64,000 bases of DNA from Pseudomonas viridiflava (GTDB taxonomy: Bacteria > Pseudomonadota > Gammaproteobacteria > Pseudomonadales > Pseudomonadaceae). The stretch's first letter is position 1, and every line of letters starts with the position of its first letter. This document shows positions 38,550 to 46,094 of this stretch, piece by piece. The notes under the pieces are model-generated. The model made no database searches. It saw only the letters and a list, made by a program, of their open reading frames with translations, and was not told the origin of the DNA. The stretch is taken from assembly GCF_900583165.1 (NCBI RefSeq), contig NZ_UTKY01000001.1:248001-312000 (forward strand). The letters run 5' to 3'. Position numbers and translations under genes: made by a program.

Positions 38550-38705
38550 ATGCGTGAATTGATTCGAATGATCTCTAGCGCCGGTACTGGTCACTTCTAC
38601 ACTACCGACAAGAACAAGCGTACTACTCCGGACAAGCTCGAAAAGAAAATGTTCGACCCGCGCGTTCGCAAGCACGTGATCTACAAAGAAGGCAAAATCA
38701 AGTAA
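38550..38705 (+). CDS. rpmG: 50S ribosomal protein L33
   Basis: 51 residues: [19 protein letters not shown], then [20 protein letters not shown]. This is the cysteine-free form of L33, so no zinc ribbon. TAAGGAG, overlapping the rpmB stop, is its ribosome site. A strong terminator follows. Confidence 0.98.
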   Translation: MRELIRMISSAGTGHFYTTDKNKRTTPDKLEKKMFDPRVRKHVIYKEGKIK

Positions 38706-38722
38706 TTGATTTTTCTCCTTTG

Positions 38723-38759
38723 CAAAAAAGGCCCGTATCGAAAGATGCGGGCCTTTTTT
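38723..38759 (+). terminator. Terminator of rpmB-rpmG
   Basis: AAAAAAGGCCCG-CATC-type stem against CGGGCCTTTTTT with the GAAA loop. The stem and T-run are strong; the flanking A-run may also end the convergent gene. Confidence 0.93.
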
Positions 38760-38793
38760 GTTTTTAAGGCATGCAGCATAGGGTGGGTGAAAA

Positions 38794-39018
38794 TCAGCCA
38801 AAATCCACCGAATTGACAGTGTTGCACTCGCCCAGGCGCAGATTCAGTCGGCCACGGCAATAATCCGCCGTGACGAGCGCGCCCCAAAAGATTGGGCGAA
38901 TAGGACGACCGGTGAGTTTTTGCAGGAGGCTGATCAGTTGGTCCGAATACGGCATGCCGACCAAGTCCTGAATCAGTTGTAGGGTTTGTTCGTCGGTGTA
39001 GGTATTGATATCTGGCAT
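38794..39018 (-). CDS. I78 peptidase-inhibitor-like small protein
   Basis: 74 residues with no signal peptide. The C-terminal half (RPIRPIFWGALVTADYCRGR followed by LNLRLGECNTVNSVDFG) resembles the I78 inhibitor ending with its TMDYRPDRLN-type strand. The N-terminal half (YTDEQTLQLIQDLVGMPYSD) matches the short helix found in cytoplasmic I78-like proteins. The usual final Cys is absent (DFG instead of CG). An inhibitory role is inferred from the fold only; the target is unknown. It is convergent with rpmG. Confidence 0.65.
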   Translation of the reverse strand: MPDINTYTDEQTLQLIQDLVGMPYSDQLISLLQKLTGRPIRPIFWGALVTADYCRGRLNLRLGECNTVNSVDFG

Positions 39019-39141
39019 CGTGTCCGTCCTTGCTGATTATGGATTCGAAACGCGTCGTTCTTGACGCGTTTGAAGATAATCCCGCGAGTCGGGCCAGGTG
39101 CTGAGGTACATAATTCGCAGGCCAGCCCTGCAACATTTCTT

Positions 39142-39504
39142 TCATCCCTTCTGTTCGAACACCACATAGATCTTTCGGCACGGCTCCAGCACTTCCCAGG
39201 TGCCACTGAAACCGGCGGGGATGACGAAGCGATCGCCAGCACGCAGGGTCTTGGCGTTGCCCTCGGCATCGCGCAGCACAGAAACACCCTGCACAATCTC
39301 GCAGTACTCGTGTTCGGTGTAGTTGACCTTCCAATGCCCGGCGTCACCTTCCCACACCCCGGCGCTCATCTGGCCGCACGGGCTGTTGTAGTGGTTGTAG
39401 AGGGTTTGCTCCGGGTCGCCCTTGAGGATTTTTTCCGCAGCTGGGCGGTAGCGCTCGGGGGCGGTGTTAGCTTGGCTGAAGTCGACGATGTCCTGGATGC
39501 TCAT
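39142..39504 (-). CDS. Cupin (DUF861 family) protein
   Basis: 120 residues, one small beta-barrel. Cupin signatures are visible: GVWEGDAGHWKVNYTEHEYC and LRAGDRFVIPAGFSGTWEV, the fold of EutQ and ureidoglycine aminohydrolase-like proteins. Such genes commonly sit beside polyamine or betaine catabolic genes. It is divergent from kauB across a 228-base region that holds two candidate PuuR/PauR-type operators, so a shared regulator is plausible. The substrate is not known. Confidence 0.85.
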   Translation of the reverse strand: MSIQDIVDFSQANTAPERYRPAAEKILKGDPEQTLYNHYNSPCGQMSAGVWEGDAGHWKVNYTEHEYCEIVQGVSVLRDAEGNAKTLRAGDRFVIPAGFSGTWEVLEPCRKIYVVFEQKG

Positions 39505-39550
39505 GTACGTGTCCCGTCTGGCCTGGGGTTGGAGTGCCCAAAGTCTATGT

Positions 39551-39565
39551 TTATTAAAATGAACA
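39551..39565 (+). promoter_or_regulatory. PuuR/PauR-like operator candidate 1
   Basis: TTATTAAAATGAACA matches 11 of 15 positions of the E. coli PuuR element AAAATATAATGAACA as I recall it, including the intact AATGAACA end. It lies within an imperfect ATGTT-N10-AACAT repeat between the cupin gene and kauB. Confidence 0.45.
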
Positions 39566-39588
39566 TCGCAAGGGCGTTTGCCGGCGTT

Positions 39589-39608
39589 ATGTCAAATATA
39601 TTGAAACG
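39589..39608 (+). promoter_or_regulatory. PuuR/PauR-like operator candidate 2
   Basis: ATGTCAAATATATTGAAACG contains the palindrome TCAA-ATATA-TTGA and shares AATATATTGA with the second E. coli PuuR element as I recall it. It lies 38 bases from candidate 1. Confidence 0.45.
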
Positions 39609-39732
39609 TCCCCAACGGCTGGTTTAGGGTGGCAGCTGCCTTGGGCCGAAGCAGGCTGACCGGGCAAGCATTCTTTGAGGCTGCCGGGGGACATCGCCTG
39701 GCCCTTGTATTCAACAAGAGGAGGACACTCGC

Positions 39733-41226
39733 ATGACCACCCTGACCCGTGCCGACTGGGAACAACGCGCCAAGGATCTGAAGATCGAAGGCCGCGCCTA
39801 CATCAACGGCGAATACACCGCCGCGGCTTCCGGCGACACCTTCGAATGCATCAGCCCGGTTGATGGCCGCCTGTTAGGAAAGGTTGCCAGTTGCGATGTC
39901 GCCGACGCCCAGCGCGCCGTCGAAAACGCCCGCGCCACTTTCAATTCCGGTGCCTGGTCGCGTCTGGCGCCGGCCAAGCGCAAATCCGTCATGATCCGTT
40001 TCGCCGCACTGCTCAAGGCCAATGCCGAAGAGCTGGCGCTGCTTGAAACCCTGGACATGGGCAAGCCGATCAGCGATTCCCTCAATGTCGACGTAGCCGG
40101 TGCCGCCAATGCCCTGAGCTGGAGTGGCGAGGCCATCGACAAGATCTACGACGAAGTCGCAGCGACTCCGCACAATCAACTCGGTCTGGTGACCCGCGAG
40201 CCCGTCGGCGTTGTGGCGGCCATCGTGCCTTGGAACTTCCCGCTGATGATGGCCTGCTGGAAGCTGGGGCCTGCGCTGTCGACCGGCAACTCGGTGATCC
40301 TCAAGCCGTCCGAAAAGTCTCCTTTGACCGCCATCCGTATCGCCGCTCTGGCCGTTGAAGCCGGTATTCCAAAAGGCGTGTTCAACGTGCTGCCGGGTTA
40401 CGGCCACACCGTGGGCAACGCGCTGGCGCTGCATATGGACGTCGACACCCTGGTGTTCACTGGTTCGACCAAGATCGCCAAGCAGCTGTTGATCCGCTCC
40501 GGCGAGTCGAACATGAAGCGTGTCTGGCTGGAAGCCGGTGGCAAGAGCCCGAACATCGTGTTTGCCGATGCGCCGGACCTGCAAGCCGCTGCCGAATCTG
40601 CCGCAGGGGCCATTGCCTTCAACCAGGGTGAAGTCTGCACCGCGGGTTCGCGTCTGTTGGTCGAGCGCTCGATCAAGGACAAATTCCTGCCGATGGTGAT
40701 CGAGGCCCTCAAGGGCTGGAAGCCCGGCAACCCGCTGGACCCGGCCACCAACGTCGGCGCACTGGTGGACACCCAGCAGATGAACACCGTGCTGTCCTAC
40801 ATCGAAGCCGGTCACACCGACGGCGCCAAGCTGGTGGCGGGTGGCAAGCGCACCCTGGAAGAAACTGGTGGCACCTACGTTGAGCCAACGATTTTCGACG
40901 GCGTGACCAATGCCATGAAAATTGCCCAGGAAGAGATCTTTGGCCCAGTCCTCTCGGTGATCTCTTTCGACAGCGCCGAAGAAGCCATCGCCATTGCCAA
41001 CGACACCATCTACGGCCTGGCCGCGGCAGTGTGGACGGCGGATATCTCCAAGGCGCACCTGACCGCCAAGGCCCTGCGTGCCGGTAGCGTGTGGGTCAAC
41101 CAGTACGACGGTGGCGACATGACCGCACCGTTTGGTGGCTTCAAGCAGTCGGGCAACGGTCGCGACAAGTCGCTGCATGCGTTCGACAAGTACACCGAGC
41201 TGAAGTCGACCTGGATCAAGCTCTAA
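39733..41226 (+). CDS. kauB: Aldehyde dehydrogenase of polyamine/guanidinobutyrate catabolism (KauB/PauC/PuuC type)
   Basis: 497 residues. NAD-dependent ALDH features: catalytic Cys302 (GEVCTAG), Glu267 in LEAGGKSPN, the VVAAIVPWNFPLMM strand and FTGSTKIAK nucleotide-binding turn. Length, sequence style and position match Pseudomonas KauB/PauC, which oxidises 4-guanidinobutyraldehyde, 4-aminobutyraldehyde or glutamylated forms. It is preceded by AAGAGGAG. The cupin, MFS transporter, oxidase and pauR genes around it support a role in polyamine breakdown. Exact substrate preference cannot be read from sequence. Confidence 0.9.
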   Translation: MTTLTRADWEQRAKDLKIEGRAYINGEYTAAASGDTFECISPVDGRLLGKVASCDVADAQRAVENARATFNSGAWSRLAPAKRKSVMIRFAALLKANAEELALLETLDMGKPISDSLNVDVAGAANALSWSGEAIDKIYDEVAATPHNQLGLVTREPVGVVAAIVPWNFPLMMACWKLGPALSTGNSVILKPSEKSPLTAIRIAALAVEAGIPKGVFNVLPGYGHTVGNALALHMDVDTLVFTGSTKIAKQLLIRSGESNMKRVWLEAGGKSPNIVFADAPDLQAAAESAAGAIAFNQGEVCTAGSRLLVERSIKDKFLPMVIEALKGWKPGNPLDPATNVGALVDTQQMNTVLSYIEAGHTDGAKLVAGGKRTLEETGGTYVEPTIFDGVTNAMKIAQEEIFGPVLSVISFDSAEEAIAIANDTIYGLAAAVWTADISKAHLTAKALRAGSVWVNQYDGGDMTAPFGGFKQSGNGRDKSLHAFDKYTELKSTWIKL

Positions 41227-41246
41227 GCAACACCGCAGGTCCAAAT

Positions 41247-41334
41247 GTGGGAGGGGGCTTGCTCCCGATAGCGGTGAATCAGTCACGCAATGCAGTGACT
41301 GATACCCTGTTATCGGGAGCAAGCCCCCTCCCAC
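41247..41334. repeat. REPIN (inverted REP pair)
   Basis: Arms GTGGGAGGGGGCTTGCTCCC and its inverse, each followed by GATA/TATC, enclose about 40 bases with GTCAC/GTGAC inner pairing. It lies between kauB and the MFS gene, one of the few repeats here in a same-strand gap. Confidence 0.9.
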
Positions 41335-41377
41335 CTTCGTTTTGTGTGTTCCCGAAATTATCCACAGGAGCGTGGAA

Positions 41378-42520
41378 ATGCGTTGGGCGACTTATTTCGC
41401 CGTGTTGGCCTCGGTTCTCAGCGTCGGTCTGGCCCTGGGCGTGAGCATGCCGCTGGTGTCCCTGCGCCTTGAAGGCTGGGGCTATGGCAGTTTCGCCATT
41501 GGCGTCATGGCCGCCATGCCGGCGTTCGGCGTGTTGCTGGGGGCCAAGGTGTCCAGTCGCATGGCCTCGTGGCTGGGCACTGCCAACCTGATGCGCTTGT
41601 GCCTGTGGGCGGGAGCAGTGTCCATCGGCCTGTTGGCGATCTTGCCCAGCTACCCGGTATGGCTGGTGCTGCGCCTGATGATTGGAGTGATCCTGACCAT
41701 CGTGTTTATCCTCGGTGAAAGCTGGATCAACCAACTGGTGGTGGAGCAGTGGCGCGGTCGACTGGTGGCGCTGTATGGCTGCAGTTATGCCTTGAGCCAA
41801 CTGTCGGGGCCTTTGTTGCTGGGCGTGATCGGCACCGACCATGATTATGGCTTTTGGGTCGGCGTCGGCCTGCTGGTAGTGGCGCCGCTGCTGTTGCTGG
41901 GACGTTCCGGTGCGCCAACCGCCGAATCGTTCAGCGTGACCTTTGCGGCGTTGTGGCGCTTTTGTTTGAGCTTGCCGGCGATTGCGTGGGCAGTGGCTTT
42001 ATTCGCCGCGTTTGAAGCGATGATTCTGACGTTGTTGCCGGTGTATTGCCTGCAACAAGGCTTCACGGCTGAGGTTGCCTTGGCCATGGTCAGCACGGTG
42101 GTGGTGGGGGATGCGCTGTTGCAATTGCCCATTGGCGCGTTAGCCGATTACTTGCCTCGGCGCACATTGTTCCTGGCGTGTGCTGTGTTGTTGCTGGCGT
42201 CCAGCCTGGCGATTCCGTTGGCATTGCATACGCCGCTGATCTGGCCGATTTGGGTGTTGTTCGGTGCCAGTGCCGGCGGTTTGTTTACGTTGTCGTTGAT
42301 TTTGATCGGCGAGCGTTACCGCGATGATGCATTGGTGCGGGCGAATGCCCATGTGGCGCAGTTGTGGGGGATTGGTTGCTTGATTGGGCCGTTGGTGGCC
42401 GGTGCGGGTAGCCAGTGGATCAGCGGGCATGCGCTGCCGTTCTTGATGGCAGCGGGGGCGTTGGGGTTGGTGGTGTTGTTGATGCGCCAGGGTGCGTTCG
42501 GGGCAACGCAGCCTGCCTGA
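41378..42520 (+). CDS. MFS transporter, YcaD/UMF-like
   Basis: 380 residues from ATG 41378, with CAGGAG ten bases before it. About 12 membrane helices are predicted throughout (for example FAVLASVLSVGLALGVSMPLV). It starts with the early MFS helix pair and a short basic loop, SRMASWLG. Its position next to kauB matches the transporter gene beside kauB in P. aeruginosa, so movement of a polyamine-related compound is inferred. No substrate is established. Confidence 0.88.
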   Translation: MRWATYFAVLASVLSVGLALGVSMPLVSLRLEGWGYGSFAIGVMAAMPAFGVLLGAKVSSRMASWLGTANLMRLCLWAGAVSIGLLAILPSYPVWLVLRLMIGVILTIVFILGESWINQLVVEQWRGRLVALYGCSYALSQLSGPLLLGVIGTDHDYGFWVGVGLLVVAPLLLLGRSGAPTAESFSVTFAALWRFCLSLPAIAWAVALFAAFEAMILTLLPVYCLQQGFTAEVALAMVSTVVVGDALLQLPIGALADYLPRRTLFLACAVLLLASSLAIPLALHTPLIWPIWVLFGASAGGLFTLSLILIGERYRDDALVRANAHVAQLWGIGCLIGPLVAGAGSQWISGHALPFLMAAGALGLVVLLMRQGAFGATQPA

Positions 42521-42539
42521 CCTTGAAATGCATTCAATT

Positions 42540-42627
42540 GTGGGAGGGGGCTTGGCCCCGATAGCGGTGTGTCAGGCGCCAGAAGTGCTGGCTGATCCAC
42601 CGCTATCGGGAGCAAGCCCCCTCCCAC
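42540..42627. repeat. REPIN (inverted REP pair)
   Basis: GTGGGAGGGGGCTTGGCCCC (left arm, one base altered) and the inverse of GTGGGAGGGGGCTTGCTCCC (right arm), with CCGATAGCGG/CCGCTATCGG inside. It lies between the convergent MFS and phospholipase D-like genes and may double as their terminator. Confidence 0.9.
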
Positions 42628-42646
42628 ATTTTGTGCAGTGTTGAGC

Positions 42647-44215
42647 CTAAAGCATGCGCTCCAGGCCGATTGAGGTGGCGAACCACGCATTGAAGCGCCT
42701 CCACCAACTCCCCGGCTCGCGGTCTAGGGTGTGCAACTGGCCGTCATCCTCGGTCACCCACACCACCTGGCCATCTTGCAGTTTCGCCTCATAACTCAAC
42801 GCCGGTGCCATACCCTGCAACGCCAGGTTACGCACGTGTTCGGCCAGTTCTGGACTGTCCACCAACACGCCGACTTCGGTGTTCCACAACACTGAACGTG
42901 GGTCAAAGTTGAACGAGCCGATAAACGACTTTTTCCGGTCAAAGATCATCGCCTTGCTGTGCAGGCTAGAGTCCGAGCCGCGGAATGTGCCGCGTCGAAA
43001 CAGGTGCGGCCCGCTGCCTGCGCTGGGATCGCCGGGTTGGCGACGAAGCTCATAGAGTTTCACTCCATGCTCCAGCAGCGCCTTGCGATACGGTGCGTAG
43101 CCGCCGTGCACGGCTGGCACGTCCGTCGCTTCCAGGGAGTTGGTCAGCAAGCGCACCGACACGCCGGCGTCGGCGCGGCCGGTCAGGTACACCAGCCCCG
43201 GCTGGCCGGGCACAAAATACGCCGAGATCATGATCAGCTCGTGACTGACACCCTCGAGCTGCGGCGCTAGTTGGGTGGTGAGCAAAAGATGAGGGTCGGG
43301 TTCGGCCGTGGCCAGCACTTTGCTCGGTGCATCCCACAGCGCCTGGTTCCAGGCCCAGATCAGCTCGCGGCGCCAAATGTCCATGCGCGGTTGGGTCTGG
43401 TAGGTGCGCAAGCGGTTGTACAGCGCGTGGTTCTGCTGGCGTGATTCGGCCAGTGACGCTTCTAGACGAGCGCGGACAGCCGCCAGGTCGCCTTTTGACG
43501 GCACGTTGGACACGAAGTCATCAATCGGCTTGCTCAGCGCGCTGTTCCAGTATTGGTCGAAACTGTGTCCGAGCTGTTCGGCCACCGGGCCCACGCTGAG
43601 CATGTCGATGTCGGTGAAGTTCAGGCTGGGTTCGGCGTCAAAATACTCATCCCCCAAATTGCGTCCGCCGACGATCGCCACGCTGTTGTCTGCCAGCCAC
43701 AGCTTGTTGTGCATACGTCGGTGTTGCAGCGACAAGTTGAACAAGCGGCCCATGGCTCGCGTAACGCCAGTGCTACGCCCAAGGTGCAGTGGGTTGAATA
43801 GGCGGATTTCGATCTTGGGGTGAGCCGCGAGGGTAGCGATGATCTGGTCGAGGCCATCACTGGTGGTGTCGTCCAGCAGGATGCGTACCCGCACACTCCG
43901 GTCGGCAGCCTTGAGCAGCTCATCCACCAGCATGCGCGTGCTGATGCCGTCGTGGACGATGTAATACTGCAGGTCGAGGCTGGTCTGGGCGTTGCGGATC
44001 AACTCGGCGCGGGCCATGAAGGCTTCGCTGCTGTTGGGCAGCAGGCGGAAGCCTGAGCGGCCCTGGTAAGGCGCGGCCTGGGCCTGGATCGAGCGCCCAA
44101 ACGACGACTGTGCAGCGGGCAAGGCATCGCTGGGAATGCGCGGGGTGTTCACTGTGGCGCAGCCGCCCAGGGTCAGGGCTCCCAACAGGCAAAACGGTAA
44201 TAGCCGTTGAATCAT
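42647..44215 (-). CDS. Phospholipase D-superfamily lipoprotein (ClsC/YmdC-like)
   Basis: 522 residues from the ATG at 44215. A lipoprotein signal ends in LGGC (about Cys19). Two complete HKD motifs are present: H169-x-K171-x4-D176 (HNKLWLAD) and H419-x-K421-x4-D426 (HSKAMIFD), each followed by a GG/GS N turn. The layout matches the cardiolipin synthase C/YmdC group, which makes cardiolipin from two phospholipids. With Ala at +2 an outer-membrane or periplasmic-face location is likely. A phospholipase acting outside lipid synthesis cannot be excluded. Confidence 0.87.
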   Translation of the reverse strand: MIQRLLPFCLLGALTLGGCATVNTPRIPSDALPAAQSSFGRSIQAQAAPYQGRSGFRLLPNSSEAFMARAELIRNAQTSLDLQYYIVHDGISTRMLVDELLKAADRSVRVRILLDDTTSDGLDQIIATLAAHPKIEIRLFNPLHLGRSTGVTRAMGRLFNLSLQHRRMHNKLWLADNSVAIVGGRNLGDEYFDAEPSLNFTDIDMLSVGPVAEQLGHSFDQYWNSALSKPIDDFVSNVPSKGDLAAVRARLEASLAESRQQNHALYNRLRTYQTQPRMDIWRRELIWAWNQALWDAPSKVLATAEPDPHLLLTTQLAPQLEGVSHELIMISAYFVPGQPGLVYLTGRADAGVSVRLLTNSLEATDVPAVHGGYAPYRKALLEHGVKLYELRRQPGDPSAGSGPHLFRRGTFRGSDSSLHSKAMIFDRKKSFIGSFNFDPRSVLWNTEVGVLVDSPELAEHVRNLALQGMAPALSYEAKLQDGQVVWVTEDDGQLHTLDREPGSWWRRFNAWFATSIGLERML

Positions 44216-44277
44216 CAAGGGAGTTGCTTCCAGATCAGGGCGGTTGTCGGCATATGACGGCTATTTCCCGCGAAAGG

Positions 44278-45702
44278 TCAGTCGAGCGTCTCGGCGAGCA
44301 TTTTGATCGCGGCGGCGCCAACCTTGCGCACGGCCTCTTCAATCTGCGGGGTAGGCTTGGCAGCGTAGTTCATGCGCAGGCAGTTCCGGTACTTGCCGGA
44401 CGCAGAAAAGATACTTCCCACAGCCACCTGTACGCCTTGTTCCACCAGGGTGCGGTTGAGCTTCAGGGTATCGAAACCGTCGGGTAATTCGATCCATAGC
44501 ATGAAGCTGCCCTGAGGTCGGCTGGCGCGGGTGCCTGACGGGAAGTGGCGGCTGACCCAATCGAGCATCAAGTCGCGATTGCGCTGGTATTGAGTGCGCA
44601 TCCGCCGCAAATGGGGCTCGAAATGCCCGCCTTTAAGAAATTCGGCGATAGCGATCTGCGGCTGCGTGGCGGTGGAGCCGGTGCTGATGTATTTCATGTG
44701 CAGTACCCGCTCTAGGTATCGGCCGGGCGACACCCAGCCGATGCGCAAGCCGGGAGCCAGGGTTTTCGAGAACGAGCTGCACAGCAGCACACGGCCGTCT
44801 TCGTCGAACGATTTGATCGTGCGCGGGCGCGGGTAGCTGTAGGCCAATTCGCCGTATACATCGTCTTCAATGATTGCGACGTCAAAGCGCTGGGCCAAGG
44901 TCAACAGCGCCCGTTTGCGCGCCTCCGGCATAATGTAGCCCAGGGGGTTGTTGCAGTTGGGGGTCAGTTGGATGACCTTGATCGGCCACTGTTCCAGCGC
45001 GAGCTCCAAGGCTTCGAGGCTGATACCGGTGATGGGGTCAGTGGGGATCTCCAGCGCTTTCATCCCCAGGCCCTTTAGGGTCTGCATGGCGCCGTGAAAG
45101 CTGGGGGAGTCCACTGCGACGATATCGCCGGGTTCGCAGATGGCATGGATGCTGGCGGACAACGCCTCATGGCAACCCGTGGTAATCACGATGTCTTCGG
45201 CAGTCAGTTGGCAGCCTGAATCCAATGACAGCCGTGCGATTTGCTCGCGCAATTCCATACAGCCCATGATGTTGTCGTAGTACAGGCCGGGCAGGTCCTG
45301 GCGTCGACTCACCCGGGCCAGGCTGCGTAGCAGGGGCTTGAGGGTGGGTGACAGCACATCCGGCATGCCGCGACCCATCTGTATGACATCTTTGCGCGGC
45401 ACGGCACGAATCAGCTCTAGTACCTGGTCCCATTGGGAAATTTCCACTGGGCGCTGCGCCGGGCGACCCACTTCCGGCAGCGCCGGCAACTCACGACCTA
45501 CTGGCACGAAGTAGCCGGATTTCGGCTTGGGCATCGCCAGGCCGTTGTCTTCCAGCAAGCGATAAGCCTGCTGCACCGTGCTCAGGCTGACCCCATGCTC
45601 GACGCTCAAGGCTCTTACCGACGGCAATCGATCGCCTGGGCGGTAGAAGCCTTGCTCAATGCGGGTGCCGAGCAATTCGGCGAGGTTGACGTAAAGCGTC
45701 AT
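44278..45702 (-). CDS. MocR-type regulator (GntR helix-turn-helix plus aminotransferase fold)
   Basis: 474 residues from the ATG at 45702. The N-terminal GntR domain (LAELLGTRIEQGFYRPGDRL, SLSTVQQAYRLLEDNGL) is joined to a type I aminotransferase-like domain with the PLP lysine at Lys313 (SSFSKTLAPGLRIGW) and NCNNPLGY. Such proteins sense PLP or amino compounds and regulate vitamin B6, GABA or taurine genes. The upstream region contains four copies of a TACAGAT-like motif, good candidates for its operator. It is divergent from a DUF1127 gene. Confidence 0.92.
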   Translation of the reverse strand: MTLYVNLAELLGTRIEQGFYRPGDRLPSVRALSVEHGVSLSTVQQAYRLLEDNGLAMPKPKSGYFVPVGRELPALPEVGRPAQRPVEISQWDQVLELIRAVPRKDVIQMGRGMPDVLSPTLKPLLRSLARVSRRQDLPGLYYDNIMGCMELREQIARLSLDSGCQLTAEDIVITTGCHEALSASIHAICEPGDIVAVDSPSFHGAMQTLKGLGMKALEIPTDPITGISLEALELALEQWPIKVIQLTPNCNNPLGYIMPEARKRALLTLAQRFDVAIIEDDVYGELAYSYPRPRTIKSFDEDGRVLLCSSFSKTLAPGLRIGWVSPGRYLERVLHMKYISTGSTATQPQIAIAEFLKGGHFEPHLRRMRTQYQRNRDLMLDWVSRHFPSGTRASRPQGSFMLWIELPDGFDTLKLNRTLVEQGVQVAVGSIFSASGKYRNCLRMNYAAKPTPQIEEAVRKVGAAAIKMLAETLD

Positions 45703-45722
45703 GGCGGTCGCTCCCAAGGGAC

Positions 45723-45810
45723 CAGTACAGATACCTGGAAAATACAGGATTCAGCCGCCCATAGGCAGTATCTGTATGGATTTAATAACCCTAGGTTGAA
45801 TCTGTATTGG
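45723..45810. promoter_or_regulatory. Four-fold TACAGAT/ATCTGTA repeat, candidate MocR operator
   Basis: Two copies face one way (CAGTACAGATACC at 45723; AATACAGGATTC at 45741) and two the other (CAGTATCTGTATGG at 45766; GAATCTGTATTGG at 45798). The latter share ATCTGTAT spaced exactly 30 bases apart. The region lies between the divergent MocR and DUF1127 genes. Confidence 0.6.
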
Positions 45811-45868
45811 TTTGTGTCGTGCGCTCATCCTTGTCACTCAAGGCAACACGCCAAAGAGGGGCAGCAAA

Positions 45869-46093
45869 ATGAACGGTATGAGCGATGTGCGGCTGGCGTT
45901 ACACAGTCAGGAACTGGAATCAGGGCAGGAGCGCACCCTGTCGGCGCCGACCGACAGCCGCTGGGGTCTGTTCTGGCACCGCCGCCACACTCGCAAAGCG
46001 TTGCTGGGCCTGACCCGCGAACAACTGAGGGATGTGGGCTTGACCGCCGAACAGGCGCGCCAGGAAGGCTTGAAGCCCTTCTGGCGCAGCTGA
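45869..46093 (+). CDS. DUF1127 (YjiS-like) small protein
   Basis: 74 residues from ATG 45869, with GAGGGG upstream. The C-terminal DUF1127 motif is clear: WHRRHTRKALLGLTREQLRD then VGLTAEQARQEGLKPFWR. Short arginine-rich proteins of this family have been linked to RNA-related roles and phosphate or carbon metabolism in other bacteria. It is divergent from the MocR gene and sits downstream of its presumed operators, so it is the most direct target candidate. Its stop is one base from the end of the convergent oxidase gene. Confidence 0.88.
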   Translation: MNGMSDVRLALHSQELESGQERTLSAPTDSRWGLFWHRRHTRKALLGLTREQLRDVGLTAEQARQEGLKPFWRS

Positions 46094-46094
46094 C

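Noticed and set aside
39630..39645. RpoN-like TGGCAGC-N4-TTGGG before kauB
   Set aside because: The invariant GC of the -12 element is missing, so sigma-54 use is unlikely.
42647..44215. T6SS phospholipase D effector (Tle5-like)
   Set aside because: It has a lipoprotein signal peptide and no adjacent vgrG or immunity gene; the ClsC/YmdC layout fits better.
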